Below are positions 13,013-24,118 of a stretch of DNA of 64,000 bases, piece by piece. The stretch's first letter is position 1; each line of letters begins with the position of its first letter. The position numbers and the translations under genes were made by a program. The stretch is from Rhinopomastus cyanomelas (Eukaryota > Chordata > Aves > Bucerotiformes > Rhinopomastidae): contig VXBP01004070.1 of the NCBI GenBank assembly GCA_013400115.1, forward strand, positions 248,001 to 312,000, in the 5' to 3' direction. The notes beneath the pieces were generated by a model. That model was not told where the DNA came from. It worked only from the letters and a program-made list of their open reading frames with translations, and searched no databases.

Positions 13013-16000
13013 TAAGGAAAAAAATAAAGAAAAAGATGAATGTATCTTTTCTGTCACAATTTACAGATCTATTATCGTGGTAATTGATTCAACTTGTTAG
13101 ACTAGATCTGGTATTTTCGGAAGATTGTTTCCTGTTGTTTTTCAGGCAGAATTTCTTTCCACTAGAGTCTTACGGAGACAGACCTAACCAACAAGAAAAA
13201 CATCAACCCAAACACCAAACAAAACACAAAATAATGATTTCTATTGTTTCTCCTAACAGTCTGCGTCACTAATCCATGTGTTTAATCCTCAGGTTCTGTC
13301 TCTGGGGAATATGATTATTGGGGAACTTGTCTCCTCAGCTCTGCTTTGCTCAAAATGTCTCAGAAATGGAGCTTAATCAGGAAAAGCTGAAAGCAATAGT
13401 CTGTTTTTCCAGCTTCTTTGACTTCCTGAGTCTCTCACTGAGATACCACCTAGATATACAAGAAGAGAGTTTTCTTCCTTGTCCCATATGGGAAAGGTCA
13501 GGAGCCAGGAAGGACTATTTATCAGGCAAGATGTAGCCAAGGCTGGGTAGCTGTCTTCATCTCCACATCATTGCTGATGTTCTAGTCCCAAATTACCTTG
13601 CCCAAGCAGCTCAGCTGGCCTCCATTGGCACCTGAAGCCCTGACAAGGGAGGTGAGGTGCACAAGCTTCTGATCCTCTGCTGATGGCAATCAGGAGGCTT
13701 AGGATGCAATAGAGGTTGCAAGACTGCTGAGGCTGAGGTGTCACCACTTACGCTTTCGTGGTTCTGTGACCTCTCTTCAGAGGTCCTGAGCCTCCAGTGA
13801 TCCAAGGAGAGCAGGATCGTTGCCTGCAAAAGTATGCTGTCAGGCCATGGCTGAAGACTGTGTATAGAGACCAGGGATGAGACAACTTGAGGCTTTATGT
13901 GCCTCAAAGAGACAACAGCACCAGGTTTAAAGTTACAAAACGTTTGTGTGTTTCTTTCCAGACTTATTTTGATTGATTTCTTCACAAAAAAGAACTGAAG
14001 TAAATTTAATTAGTGTTAACATTCCCAGATTGTCCTAAAATCATGAGAAAGACCGACATTCTCCAATAATGTCAGTCATCGGCCCAGGCTGAAGATATTG
14101 CAACCCTTCAGAGGCAACATCTTGCAAAAGTGCTGTCAGAGGAGGAAAATGGCCATGAAAGAAACCAGGCACTGCACAGAAACGTTACACATTTCTAGAA
14201 AGCTGATTTCAAACATAGGCTGCTTCAGCCATCCAGATCCCTTATCTGTCTACTAATTCCACCCACCCTTTTCCACACTAATTTGTCCCATGTGCTAGTT
14301 CTAGGTGTGTGTTCTCAGGTCCCACAGCTGGAACGCAAAGAGAACACATTGCTTCTACACCATGTTGTTTGCGTCAATAACTTACCCAGCTCTGTGGAAC
14401 AGCAGCACAGAGCACAGGAGCAGTGTGAATCAGTCAGAACACAGTGCTTCATCACTGTGCCTCCAAGCATCGCTCCAGTCATGGGTAACAGATCTGCTTG
14501 ATCCCAGCAATCAATGTGCCTCTTCTGAGGTCTCATAATAGCTGCAGGCACAACCAGCCTTATTTCTGATAGAAACCTTCTCCTACTGCAAGTCACAAAA
14601 CAGCATTTTCTATGCCTGCTTTACATTTGCCAGTGAAAAAGAGATGGGCACCAGAAAATACCTTGCAAAAATTAGATTGGCAGACTGGCTGCTATTGCCC
14701 ATAATCCCTGAATAGAAACTGCTTGATTTAATAACTGACTCTTTCTCCTCACAAAACAGTGAGCTCATTGTGTGCTTCAAACAGGAATATGAAGTGATGA
14801 ATGGCAGTCCTGCCAAGTGCCTTTTCCTCTGCTCCCCAGAACAATGCCAACAGTAAGGATGAGATACTTGCTTTGACTGTGTTTATGCCCTTCTTACTCC
14901 GGAGCAAATGGCTTTGAGGTGCTGATTAACTTAGCTCTAGATGTGTGTTTCATTGATACCTCCTATTGCAAAGCCAGTCTCTCAATCTAAACTTACTGAC
15001 GTGTTGAGCTCAATATTTCTCAGACGGACTGAAAAAAATCAAAAAGCACTTCTTGGCCCATTTTTATCACTGTTTAGCTATGAAATACAGTCTCACCTTT
15101 TCACAGGAGGGCTCGACTGCATTTTGTAAGAATAGTCAAGCAAAACCATCACACAATTGATGTTTGAAATTCCTTCTTCGTTCAATACAATAGAAGCTTT
15201 ACACAGTTTTCCAGAGTAAGTGAGTCACCAACCTCGTTTCTATTCTCTAGGACTGAAAAACCTAAGATTTAAAGAAGATGCTGCTTCACGGAGCACAGCA
15301 TGAGCACCTTGCAGGCAGTGGTACCTCCTGCCAGCTACAACAGCATCAGTCTGATTGAGAGAGCCCTGTATCTGAATTGTGCAGCTTACTTTATCAATAT
15401 CTCATACAGAAGTGTAATCAGAGTAGACCTCAGAAATCACAAAACATTTGGGCTAGAAGGAAACGTAAGAGAAATTTCTCTGTTGAAGAGCTGAAATCTA
15501 GTCACAGAGGCACCGGCAATTTTCAGCAGAAATAGTTTGTCACTTGTGTTGGGTTTGTTCAAGAGCCATGTGACTATAAGTATGTGCATTTACTGAGTCA
15601 CCCAAGACCAACCAGTTCTGTTTGGTTGTTTTTTTTTTAATCTGGCCACTCAGTGGCAACTTGGCTGCAAAGCTCAGTCCCAGACTACTGCAGCAGCTCT
15701 TACGACGACGATGTCCTCCGTGCCCTGAATGGAGCATTCCTTGTTGGATGCCTCTGCTGTTTTCCATGCTTTCTGTTTTTCTGCGTATTTTGAAGGCAAC
15801 AGCTTTGTATCCACTTAGCCAGCAAGGCCTAAGTGTGACTCCATCTGCTTATTAGTGCTCCTTACCTAGTGACTGAAGAAGCCTTCATTTATTTGCCCAA
15901 GTGTCATGGTCCACACAGGTGGACTAGTGTAAGTTCATTTACTGTGATCTCAAAGTGCAAAATGCAAAAGCAAGGCCACTATACAAATACAAGGGTCCAA

Positions 16001-16144
16001 GGGCTCTCCCTGGAGACAGTGGCTTTGGGCCAGGAGGGGTGTTCTGGTATTAGAATGAGCAAAGTCCACCTCAAGTCCCAGATTTCTTCTTCGGTGTCAA
16101 GGTGGTCCTTGACAGTCTTCCTTGACAGTCTAATGCTATCTGTT

Positions 16145-17121
16145 CCATGCCAGGCACTGCATCCAGTTCTGAAGCCCTTATCACAAGAGGGATGTGGACG
16201 TGCTGGAGCGAGTGCAGAGGAGGGCCACGAGGATGATCAGAGGGCTGGAGCACCTTTTCTATGAGGCTAGACTGAGAGAGTTGGGGCTGTTCAGTCTGGA
16301 GAAGAGGAGGCTCCCATGCGACCTTATTGTGGCCTTCCACTATCTGAAGGGGGCTACAAAAAGGCTGGGGAGGGACTATTTAAGATCATAGAATCACAGA
16401 ATCATTAGGGACTGGAAAGGACCTCAAAAGATCATCTAGTCCAATCCGCCTGCAACAGCAGGATCACCTAGACCAAGTCACACAGGAACCCATCCAGTCG
16501 GGTCTTGAATATCTCCAGTGAGGGAGACTCCACAACCCCCCTGGGCAGCCTGTTCCAGTGCTCCATCAGGTTGATGTGGAACCTCCTATGTTCCAGCTTA
16601 TAACCATTGCCCCTTATCCTATCACTACATGACACCGAGAACAGCCCAGTGCCATCCTCCTGACACCCACCCCTCAAATATTTGTAGACATTAATGAGGT
16701 CACACCTCAGCCTCCTCTTCTCCAAGCTAAAGAGACCCAGCTCCCTCAGCCTGGTGCATAGTGACAGGACTAGGGGGAATGGAGCAAAGCTGGAGATGGG
16801 TAGATTTAGAGTGGATGTGAGGAGGAAGTTCTTCACTGTGAGAGTGGTGAGAGCCTGGAATGGGTTGCCCAGGGAGGTGGTTGGGGCCTCGTCCCTGGAG
16901 GTGTTTAAGGCCAGTCTGGATGGGGCTCTGGCCAGCTGGTGGGGTGTCCCAGCCTGGTGAGGGGGTTGGAACTGGATGATCAGGTGGTCCCTTCCAACCC
17001 TGAGTGATTCTGATTCCATAACTTCTCCAGTGAAGTGATCCTGCTGTGGCAGGGGGATTGGATTAGATGATTTTTCGGGGTCCCTTCCAATGCCTAATGA
17101 TTCTATGATTCTATGACTCTA
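16145..17121 (+). mobile_element. CR1 LINE (outer copy) interrupted by a nested minus-strand CR1
   Basis: The left part (16145-16384) matches CR1 ORF2 C-terminus: ERVQRRATRMIRGLEHLFYE and LRELGLFSLEKRRLPCDLI. The right part (16753-17121) resumes with DRTRGNGAKLEMGRFRVDVR, then KFFTVRVVRAWNGLPREVVG, then the ORF2 stop region and 3' UTR. The two halves join smoothly in the related minus-strand copy at 30.2-30.6 kb, which shows that 16385-16752 is an insertion. The 3' end is composite: a first tail ending CCCTGAGTGATTCTG, a connector containing CTTCTCCAGTGAAGTGAT, and a second tail ending in two ATTCTATG octamers. Confidence 0.92.
16385..16752 (-). mobile_element. CR1 LINE (nested copy) inserted antisense into the outer CR1
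   Basis: Reading the - strand gives CR1 ORF2 C-terminus (LRELGLFSLEKRRLRCDLIN, VYKYLRGGCQEDG, HINLMEHWNRLPRGVVESPS, DGFLCDLV) followed by a 3' UTR that ends in ATTCTGTGATTCTATGAT. It is 5'-truncated within the ELGLFSL region. The frame is open for most of its length in the - strand reading that ends at 16468. Having its own tail and the opposite orientation, it is younger than the outer copy it splits. Confidence 0.93.
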
Positions 17122-18050
17122 GGTAGCAGGGAAATAGCACCACACAATTAACTGTTTGGCGTAAGTGTTCCTGGCTCTTTCTGACTTGACAGGGTACCTT
17201 CTTGTACCCTAGTGTCCAGTTCTGCACCTTCAGTGTCCAAGGCCATGATGACCATACTGAGGCTATTCTGACTGACTCTTACAGCAAGTAACTAAACCCT
17301 GGTCCCTAGAGTGACTTTACATGGTGCCTCGGCAGAACCCCCAAACAAATAACACCAGCTTCAAAGTCTGACTTAATACATAAAACTCAACTTGACTCTT
17401 TCATGGGAGTCTGGTTTCCTGCCTCCACACAGCAAAACAGGTCCTCAAGATTGGCTTGGCTTTATTATTTATTGATTGTGTGTGATGTATTTATCTGTCA
17501 AGCTATGAATAATTAGTTTCCAGATACATATAAATAGCTCCAGGATAAATAGCAACAGCAGCTCCTTAACAGCACCTGGCAGTCTAGAGCTGAGGAGTGT
17601 TTGTAGCAGGGAACCCTGCTAGCCATTATGACTTTTTAAAATGACACAGGCTATTAATCTCAGTGGGGCTGCAGACATAACTAGCAGAATAACTTACCCA
17701 GATTTTTGAATTTAGCACAAGAGCAGGTAAAACTTGTGTTTCCTGAACAATCATTTGAATGCATTTTGAAAGCAAAGCACGACTCAATGAATACATGAGC
17801 CTTATTTAATTCCACAGTAAACAGCACTTTCTTCTCTGCTGCATGCTGACGTCCTATGAATTATTGTCAGCTAATCTAAAGTCAATTATTTGCAATTACT
17901 GAAAATTATAAAATCAGAACATGAGATGCAGGCTTCATTTTTCAACTGGAAACCAACATAAAGGATGGATTTAGGAAAGGCTAAACAACAAATGACATAA
18001 GCAACGATGTGGCTGATGTTTGGACATTTCAGATGTTGCTCTAGGAGGGA

Positions 18051-18443
18051 TGGTGTGGTTTAACCCACGTAGGCAGCTAGACAGCACCTAGCTCACTCAT
18101 CCCCAGCAAGACAGTGGGTAAAAGTGCAAAAATTCGTGGGTGGGTATAAAGGTACTTTAATTTTTTTTATTAAAAGAGGAGGGAAAGAACCAACAGAGAG
18201 AGCAAACAAAACAAAACCCAAGGGAAAAATAGCGACAGAAAAGAAGCCTTACCAGCAACCAACTGATGCCCAAGGGCAGCCCCTACCACCCTCCACCTCC
18301 ATCCAGTTTTATTGCTGAGCATGACATCTCATGGTATGGAATATTCCTCAGTAAGATGGGGCCAGTTGTCCTGGCTAACCCTTCTACGCCCCCAGCCTAC
18401 TTGGCAGGAGTAAGGAGCAGTCCAAGGAGCAGAAAAGGCTTTG
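18051..18443 (-). mobile_element. Avian endogenous-retrovirus LTR fragment, 3' part
   Basis: On the - strand this resembles the 3' part of a common avian ERVL-type LTR as I recall it. There is a GGAATATTCCATACCAT block and a CATGCTCAGCAATAAAACTG block where the LTR normally has a TATA box. An ACCCACGAATTT-type stretch follows, and the terminus is GGGTTAAACCACACCA, ending in CA at 18051. The U3 side is cut off at about 18443, where CR1 sequence begins abruptly. No retroviral coding region is next to it, so it is a truncated solo LTR. The family name is from memory and needs a repeat-library match. Confidence 0.65.
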
Positions 18444-20221
18444 ATGACTATAGACTGGTCAGCCTCACCTCCATTCCACGAAAGGTGATGCAACAACTTG
18501 TCCTTGCTGCTGTCTCCAGGCTCATCAAGGACAGGAGGTTCATTAGGGACAGTCAGCATGGCTTCTCCAAGGGGAAGTCATGCTTGACCAACCTGATAGC
18601 CTTTGATGAGAGGATAACGGGGTGGATAGATGATGTGGTCTATCTTGACATCAGTAAAGCATTTGACATGGTCTCCCACAGCATCTTTGCAGCCAAACTG
18701 AGGCAGTGTGGTCTAGATGATTGGGTTGTGAGGTGGATGATGAAGTGGCTCCAGAATAGAAGCCAGAGAGTAGTCATCAATGGGACAGAATCTAGTTGGA
18801 GGCCTGTATCTAGTGGAGTCCCTTAAAGGTTGGTACTGGGACCAGTCCTATTCTACCTAGTCACTAATGACTTGGATGAGGGATTAGGTTGCACTGTCAG
18901 CAAGGTTGCTGATGACACAAAGCTGGGTGGTGTCGCTGACACCCCTGCAGACTGTGCTGCCATTCAGTAAGACCTGGACAGGCTGGAGAGCTGGGCAGAG
19001 AGAGATGTAATGAAGTATAACAAGGGTAAGTGTAGAGTCTTGCATCTGGGCAAGAACAACCCTAGGTACTAGAATAGGTTGGGGACTGACCGCCAAGAGG
19101 GCCAACGGCATGGAAAGGGACCTGGAAGTCCAGGTGACCTGCAGGATGACCATGAGTCAGCAATGTGCTCTTGTGGCCAAGAGGGCCAACGGCATCCTGG
19201 GGTGGATCAGAAGTGGGGTGGTTAGCAGATTGAGAGCTGTTCTCCTCCCCCTCTACTCTGCATTGGTGAGACCACATCTGGAATGTTGTGTCCAGTTCTG
19301 GGCCCTTCAGTTCAAGAAGGACACAGAGCTGCTGGAGATGGTCCAGTGCAGAGCAATGAAGAGATGAAGAAGGAAGTAGAACCACTTCATTATGTGGAAA
19401 GGCTGAGGGAGCTGAGTCTGTTTAGCTTGGAGAGGAGGAGACTGAGGGGTGACCTGATTAATGTCTATAAATATGTGAGGGGTGGGTGTCAGGAAGATGG
19501 AGCCAGGCTCTTCTCAGTGTCATCTAGTGATAGGCCGAGGGGTAATGGGTGTGAGCTGGAACACAGGAGGTTCCATATATATATCAGAAGGAACTTTTTC
19601 ACAGTGAGGTTAATGTTCAGGGGTCTTGCAGGATCATGATGGCATCACCATTTGTTGTAGGATAGGCTCCAATTTGTAGCAATTCTACTTGGCATGGACT
19701 TCAAAGTGATGAGAAAATGAAATCCTTTTATTTTTTCAAGAGCTATCATTATGATTCTTATTATAACAATTTTCTGCTCTCTTCTTCTTTTATGTATTTT
19801 CTTATCAGTACAAGATACACGTGCCCTGACACTATTTGTTGCAATAACACTACCTAATTCTTACTCTTAAGATTTACTGGTTACATGGTGTCTATGGAAA
19901 GGTAGAAAAGTCTAAAAGAAAGAAAGCAAGAGCAGGTACCAACACAATACATTCCTGAGTCTACAGCTTTACTTTGTTGTCTTTGTCCAAGGACAGAGTC
20001 TGCAAGCCTGCTTTAAGAGGATCAGACAGCAGGCTGTTCTCCCACATGCACTGGAACTGGCTGCCTAGGGGTGTTGCGAAGTCTCCTTCTCTGGAGACAT
20101 TGGAAACCTGCCTGTATATGGTCCTGTGTGACTTGGTCTGGCTGATCCTGCTGTGGCAGAGGGATTGGACTGGATGATCTGTCGAGGTCCCTTCCAATCC
20201 CTAATGCTTTGTGATTCTGTG
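18441..20221 (+). mobile_element. CR1 LINE with reverse transcriptase domain, broken by a 437-bp insertion
   Basis: The + strand translation gives the CR1 RT domain in order: YRLVSLTSIPRKVMQQLV, HGFSKGKSCLTNLIAF, VVYLDISKAFDMVSH and SWRPVSSGVP. A stop codon at 18823 sits where the PQG motif should be. In other frames come VADDTKLGGVADTP (the catalytic box, both aspartates kept) and ALVRPHLECCVQFWALQFKK. The CR1 match stops at FFTV around 19610 and resumes at HWNWLPRGVAKSPS around 20048, with 3' tail and octamers ending near 20221. The copy is inactive: it is 5'-truncated, has a nonsense mutation and frameshifts, and is interrupted. Its 5' end abuts an LTR fragment with a TGA overlap. Confidence 0.88.
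19611..20047. other. Non-CR1 sequence interrupting a CR1 LINE
   Basis: This AT-rich, low-identity segment sits exactly between the CR1 FFTV and HWN codons. It replaces about 8-10 bp of CR1 sequence. I see no terminal inverted repeats, poly-A tail, octamer tail or target-site duplication, so the element type is unknown. The alternative is two separate CR1 copies that happen to break at the same consensus position. Confidence 0.55.
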
Positions 20222-20938
20222 AAGAGCTGCAGAAGAGAGACAACAGTAGCTAAGTACTGAACTACCTAGGCTACCTAAGACCCAAGTCTTTTTGGATGGC
20301 AAATAGAAGAGAGGCTCTTGCAAAAAAATTAGTCCCTGTGCTCCCTGCCCTCAAGTGTTCTGATAAAACCTCTCTCTTAGAGCAGCTGGCCAGCTGAGGG
20401 TATATTGAGTGTTAAAAGCTGGATCTTGTAAAGACCTGACAGTGGTACATTTGGCACTAAGGAAAATCTTGTGAAAGTGTTTATGTTTCTAAAACTGACA
20501 GAGCTAGCTCTTGTTGACAAACAATTGTTTCCTTCTGTAAGGTTTCTATAAATGCACAAGAGACAAGGATCCAATTGTAAACGGTACAATTTGGAGCTAA
20601 AACAGGTGATGCATTGAAAAGAGAGGTTCAGTGTCAATACAAAGGATGCAGTAAGAATTAGAGCCGATCAGCAGTTTCCTTAGGAAGTTTCAGATGGGGT
20701 GATTATGGTGGAATTTCATCAGAATAAGTGAAAGATCTGTATTTCAGCCACATTGGGCTTGTCCTAGACAAGATAAAAATTACTAAAATCAGAGATTCAC
20801 ATTCAGTAGGCAACAAGAAGAAACCTCACAGCAAAGAACATAAGCTACTGTATGAGAACTAAATCCATTGGGGTTTTTAGCTAGAGAAGAGAGAGTTGGG
20901 AAGGGTTTTGCAGTGATTTAAAAGGGCAGTTACAGTTA

Positions 20939-21042
20939 TCACAGAATCACAGAACATCAGGGATTGGAAGGGACCTTGAAAGATCATCTAGTCCAATCCC
21001 CCTGCCAGAGCAGGATCCCCTAGACCAAGCCACACAGGAACA
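20939..21042 (-). mobile_element. CR1 LINE 3' tail
   Basis: Short 5'-truncated CR1. On the + strand it reads from ATCACAGAATCACAGAACAT through GATCATCTAGTCCAATCCCC to CTAGACCAAGCCACACAGGA, the complement of the common CR1 tail in this window. It has no coding part. Confidence 0.9.
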
Positions 21043-21666
21043 TATCACCCCTTTTCTGTTGTATGAGACAGAGAATGCAGGTTGCAGACTAAAGGGAAAT
21101 ACATGTCTTCTGTAATCACAGCTTTTCTGGTGTCATCACATCATTGGGGTGTCCTTCATGAGAACTCGGTCCCCAGTACACAGTCCCTAAATCCTGTGGC
21201 TGACATGAGCAATTAATAATTCTTCAGTACAAAATGTGAAGAGTGATGAGACTACAGACTCTGATATAAATCAAGCAGAAGAACTGGAAATAAATCACTT
21301 AAGCAGATTTGTAAGCCCCTGAAGTATCAAGAGTATTTTCTGTAAGCTGGAGTATAAACTTGGAAGCCACAATACCTGGTTTCTGTCTTTGTAATAGATT
21401 TATTGTCTTCTCTTTGGTAGGTGATGGAAGGCTTGGCTAAGTAAGAGGAAATATTACTTTGCACCTCAGAAAAAAATTGCAAGGCAAAACAAATTCATAT
21501 TTGCAAAGCAATTTGGAATTATCACACAGAGAGCTGTACCTTCATTTTATCTGATTTGTGGCATATTGATAAATTAAGATAGTCTGGTGAGCTGTTACAT
21601 ATTTCGGGTTTTTTATTAAATTATGTGGCACCACAATTATTGCTTCAATTGCTGAAAGAAAAAATG

Positions 21667-22236
21667 AATCATAAAATCATTAAGGCTTCAAGAGACCTCC
21701 AAGATCATCAAGTCCAACAAGCAACCCAATGCCCATTAAATCATGTATACAAGTGCAACATCTACACGGCTTTTGAACACCTCCAGGGACAGTGACTGTA
21801 TCACTTCCCTAAAAGCCTGTTATAACAGCTGGCCACTCTTTCAGTGAAGAAGTTTTTCCTAATGTCCAATCTAAACCTCCCCTGGCACAGCTTGAGGCCA
21901 TTTCCTCTTGTCCTACTACTAGAGACCTGGGAGAAGAGACTGACCCCCATCCTCTCTGCAACCTCCTTTCAGGTAGCTGTAAAGAGCAATAAAAGGTCTC
22001 CCCTCAGCCTGCTTTTCTACAGACTAAATAACCCCAGCTCCCTCAGCTGCTTCTCATAAGACTTGCCCTCTAAGCCCTTCACTAGCCTTGTTGCCCTTCT
22101 TTGGACCCATTCCAGCACCTTAATGTCCTTCTTGTACTGAGGTGCCCAGAACTGGATGCAGTATTTGAGCTGAGACATCACCAGTGCCAAATGCAGGGGG
22201 ACACTCACTTCTCTAGTCCTGCTGGTCACACTATAA
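21667..22236 (-). mobile_element. CR1 LINE, older subfamily, ORF2 C-terminus plus 3' UTR
   Basis: On the - strand the conserved blocks HLALVMSQLKYCIQFWAPQY, VLEWVQRRATRLVKGLEG and LRELGLFSL are readable, followed by frame breaks and a tail ending near 21667. The tail wording (GACCTCCAAGATCATCAAGT on the + strand) differs from the other copies, so it is probably a different and older CR1 subfamily. Confidence 0.88.
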
Positions 22237-24019
22237 CTAGTGTGTGTAAAAGATTTGTTCATTAGATGTAATTAGTTTCCCTGTGAATAGAGTCCACGGA
22301 AAAGTACCACAACATTTGTGACTGACATCACTCACGTATCAGACTCCATGTTGCACCCCACAAACACATCACTAAGGAATCTCAAGCTCCTAAGGCAAAA
22401 CAGGGGTGCTAGGAGAGACCTTTCATGTCTTTATGAAATAATATATTTGTATTAAGCTCGTGTCCCATCCCATGACTGTTCTACGTTGGATGTGCAGGTC
22501 TTGCCCCAGCTGTCAGCCCATCATGCTGGTGTTTCCTCTCAAGAGGTCCACCTTGAACAATCATCTATTTTCTGCCTACCCAAGGGGATTTTTAATTGCT
22601 AGCCATGAGGACAGAGCCCTAACCACAAAATCAGGCAGCAGCCTCTTGTGAGCCGCTTGACTCGATTATGTGCACATGCACAGCATTAGTTATCTTATTT
22701 TCTTTCAGAGCAATTAAAAGATAATAACTGCACGACATACAGCATAAGCCAGATTCCAGCCTTGTTTGCTGCTGACTGTCATGAATTTCTTGACTCACTG
22801 TTGAGAAGATCTGTGAGTTTGAGGCTGTGAGTGCACAGAAGCATGGTGTTTAGCCATTCCTCATAGTCAGTTAATTATTAATCACATCAGAGTTGTGCTG
22901 CTGCGGTCACCAGGCTGCTTTCCTCCGTAAGTGTTCAGGGATTCTCAGCTATCTCATGCTGACATTTAATGTCACAGAAACTGGGGGAAATGCTCCCTCT
23001 ATTTTCTGAAAATATCAACTCAGTAATTATCAGATATGAAAATCCCTATTAATATATCAAAGCCAGTTTTTCAAGTTCTTCGCTTTGTCTCCTATTTCAG
23101 CGACAATTAAACTCCAGCTCCTGCTCAGCACTTGGCTTTCTGAATCAGAAACCCAACCATAAACTCATGAACTCAAGACGACTTCTTATACAAAAAACCA
23201 GCCACAAAAATTAAAGAACCAGGATGCCATCCTAGAAATCTCATGAAAGTTCCTGTATTATGGGTTGAGAGAGTGTTTTCCTCATGCTTGCCCCTAATGT
23301 TGCCTTCTAACTGTTGTACAAAAGTCAATGGATGCAAAATGTCCTTCACGCCTGAGTTACCCTCTACTGTGGAGTGAAAGTCACCTTCACAAGCAGTGAA
23401 GCTCACCTGGTCTCTCTCAGCAATTTGGTGCCTGCAGTCCCTGAAAAATCAGGTTATGACCGATGGTTGGTTGGTTATACCAGCAGATGTGAAGAGGTAA
23501 AAAGGCCTTGAAAATGCATTGCAAACATTCAGAGGCTTACCTGGGAGACAGCATAAAATTCCACTATCGCATTCTGATACTCTAAAACCCCAGAGGGCTC
23601 TAAGAAACCAGCCTGTGACAGTTGTAATATGTTGGGATTTCTTCTCGGAACCATTTATTCTCCTGTGAAGGTGTTTTTACTGCAGGAGCAGCCAAGATGG
23701 ATGCTGACCCACCTGGCATACGGATTGGTGCAGTTGCAGCAACACACGAAGAAGGAGATGCTTACATGCTAATGTGTCAAATCCTTTTTCCAAAGCCATT
23801 GTTCTTATTAGCTGATGCATGCAAACAAATAACTCGTCTCATTTGCATTTTAAATGGGAAGACACTTATGAACCGCTCCACCCGGAGGACGGCAGCGACG
23901 CAGCCTTTCAGTCATTGCGATGTTGCTATTCATCAGCAGCTGATCCCAGTTAGGAGCTGCAGATAAACAGAATAATGGCTGTGTACCAGTGACACTCTTC
24001 TTTTTGTCTGTTTACACAG

Positions 24020-24118
24020 AAAGCCAGACTCGCTCGGATTCGCGCGGCAAAGAGTGGGAGTGCCAATGCCTACATGCAGAGCAAACGCAACGGCTTGCTC
24101 AGTAACCAGCTGCAGCAG
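24020..24118 (+). CDS. KCND2: KCND2 (Kv4.2) coding exon 3: proximal cytosolic tail
   Basis: Acceptor TTTACACAG|AAAGCC and donor CAGCAG|GTAACC enclose 33 codons in phase 0, from KARLARIRAAK to LLSNQLQQ. RAAKS contains the serine equivalent to mammalian Ser438, a CaMKII site. The exon ends in two glutamines, whereas I recall a single glutamine (NQLQ|SSED) in mammals. The second CAG lies directly against the donor GT, so a one-codon expansion at the splice junction is the simplest explanation. Confidence 0.97.

Noticed and set aside
13611..13985. 124-codon frame on the - strand in KCND2 intron 2
   Set aside because: It has no recognisable domain and low-complexity composition, and lies in an intron; chance is the simplest explanation.
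15428..15470. Possible old CR1 tail (AAATCACAAAACATTTGGGC)
   Set aside because: It has a single degenerate block with no supporting tail structure.
16071..16340. Open frames antisense to CR1 ORF2 (also at 18329-18559 and 19062-19385)
   Set aside because: They are shadows of the CR1 coding strand with no independent support.
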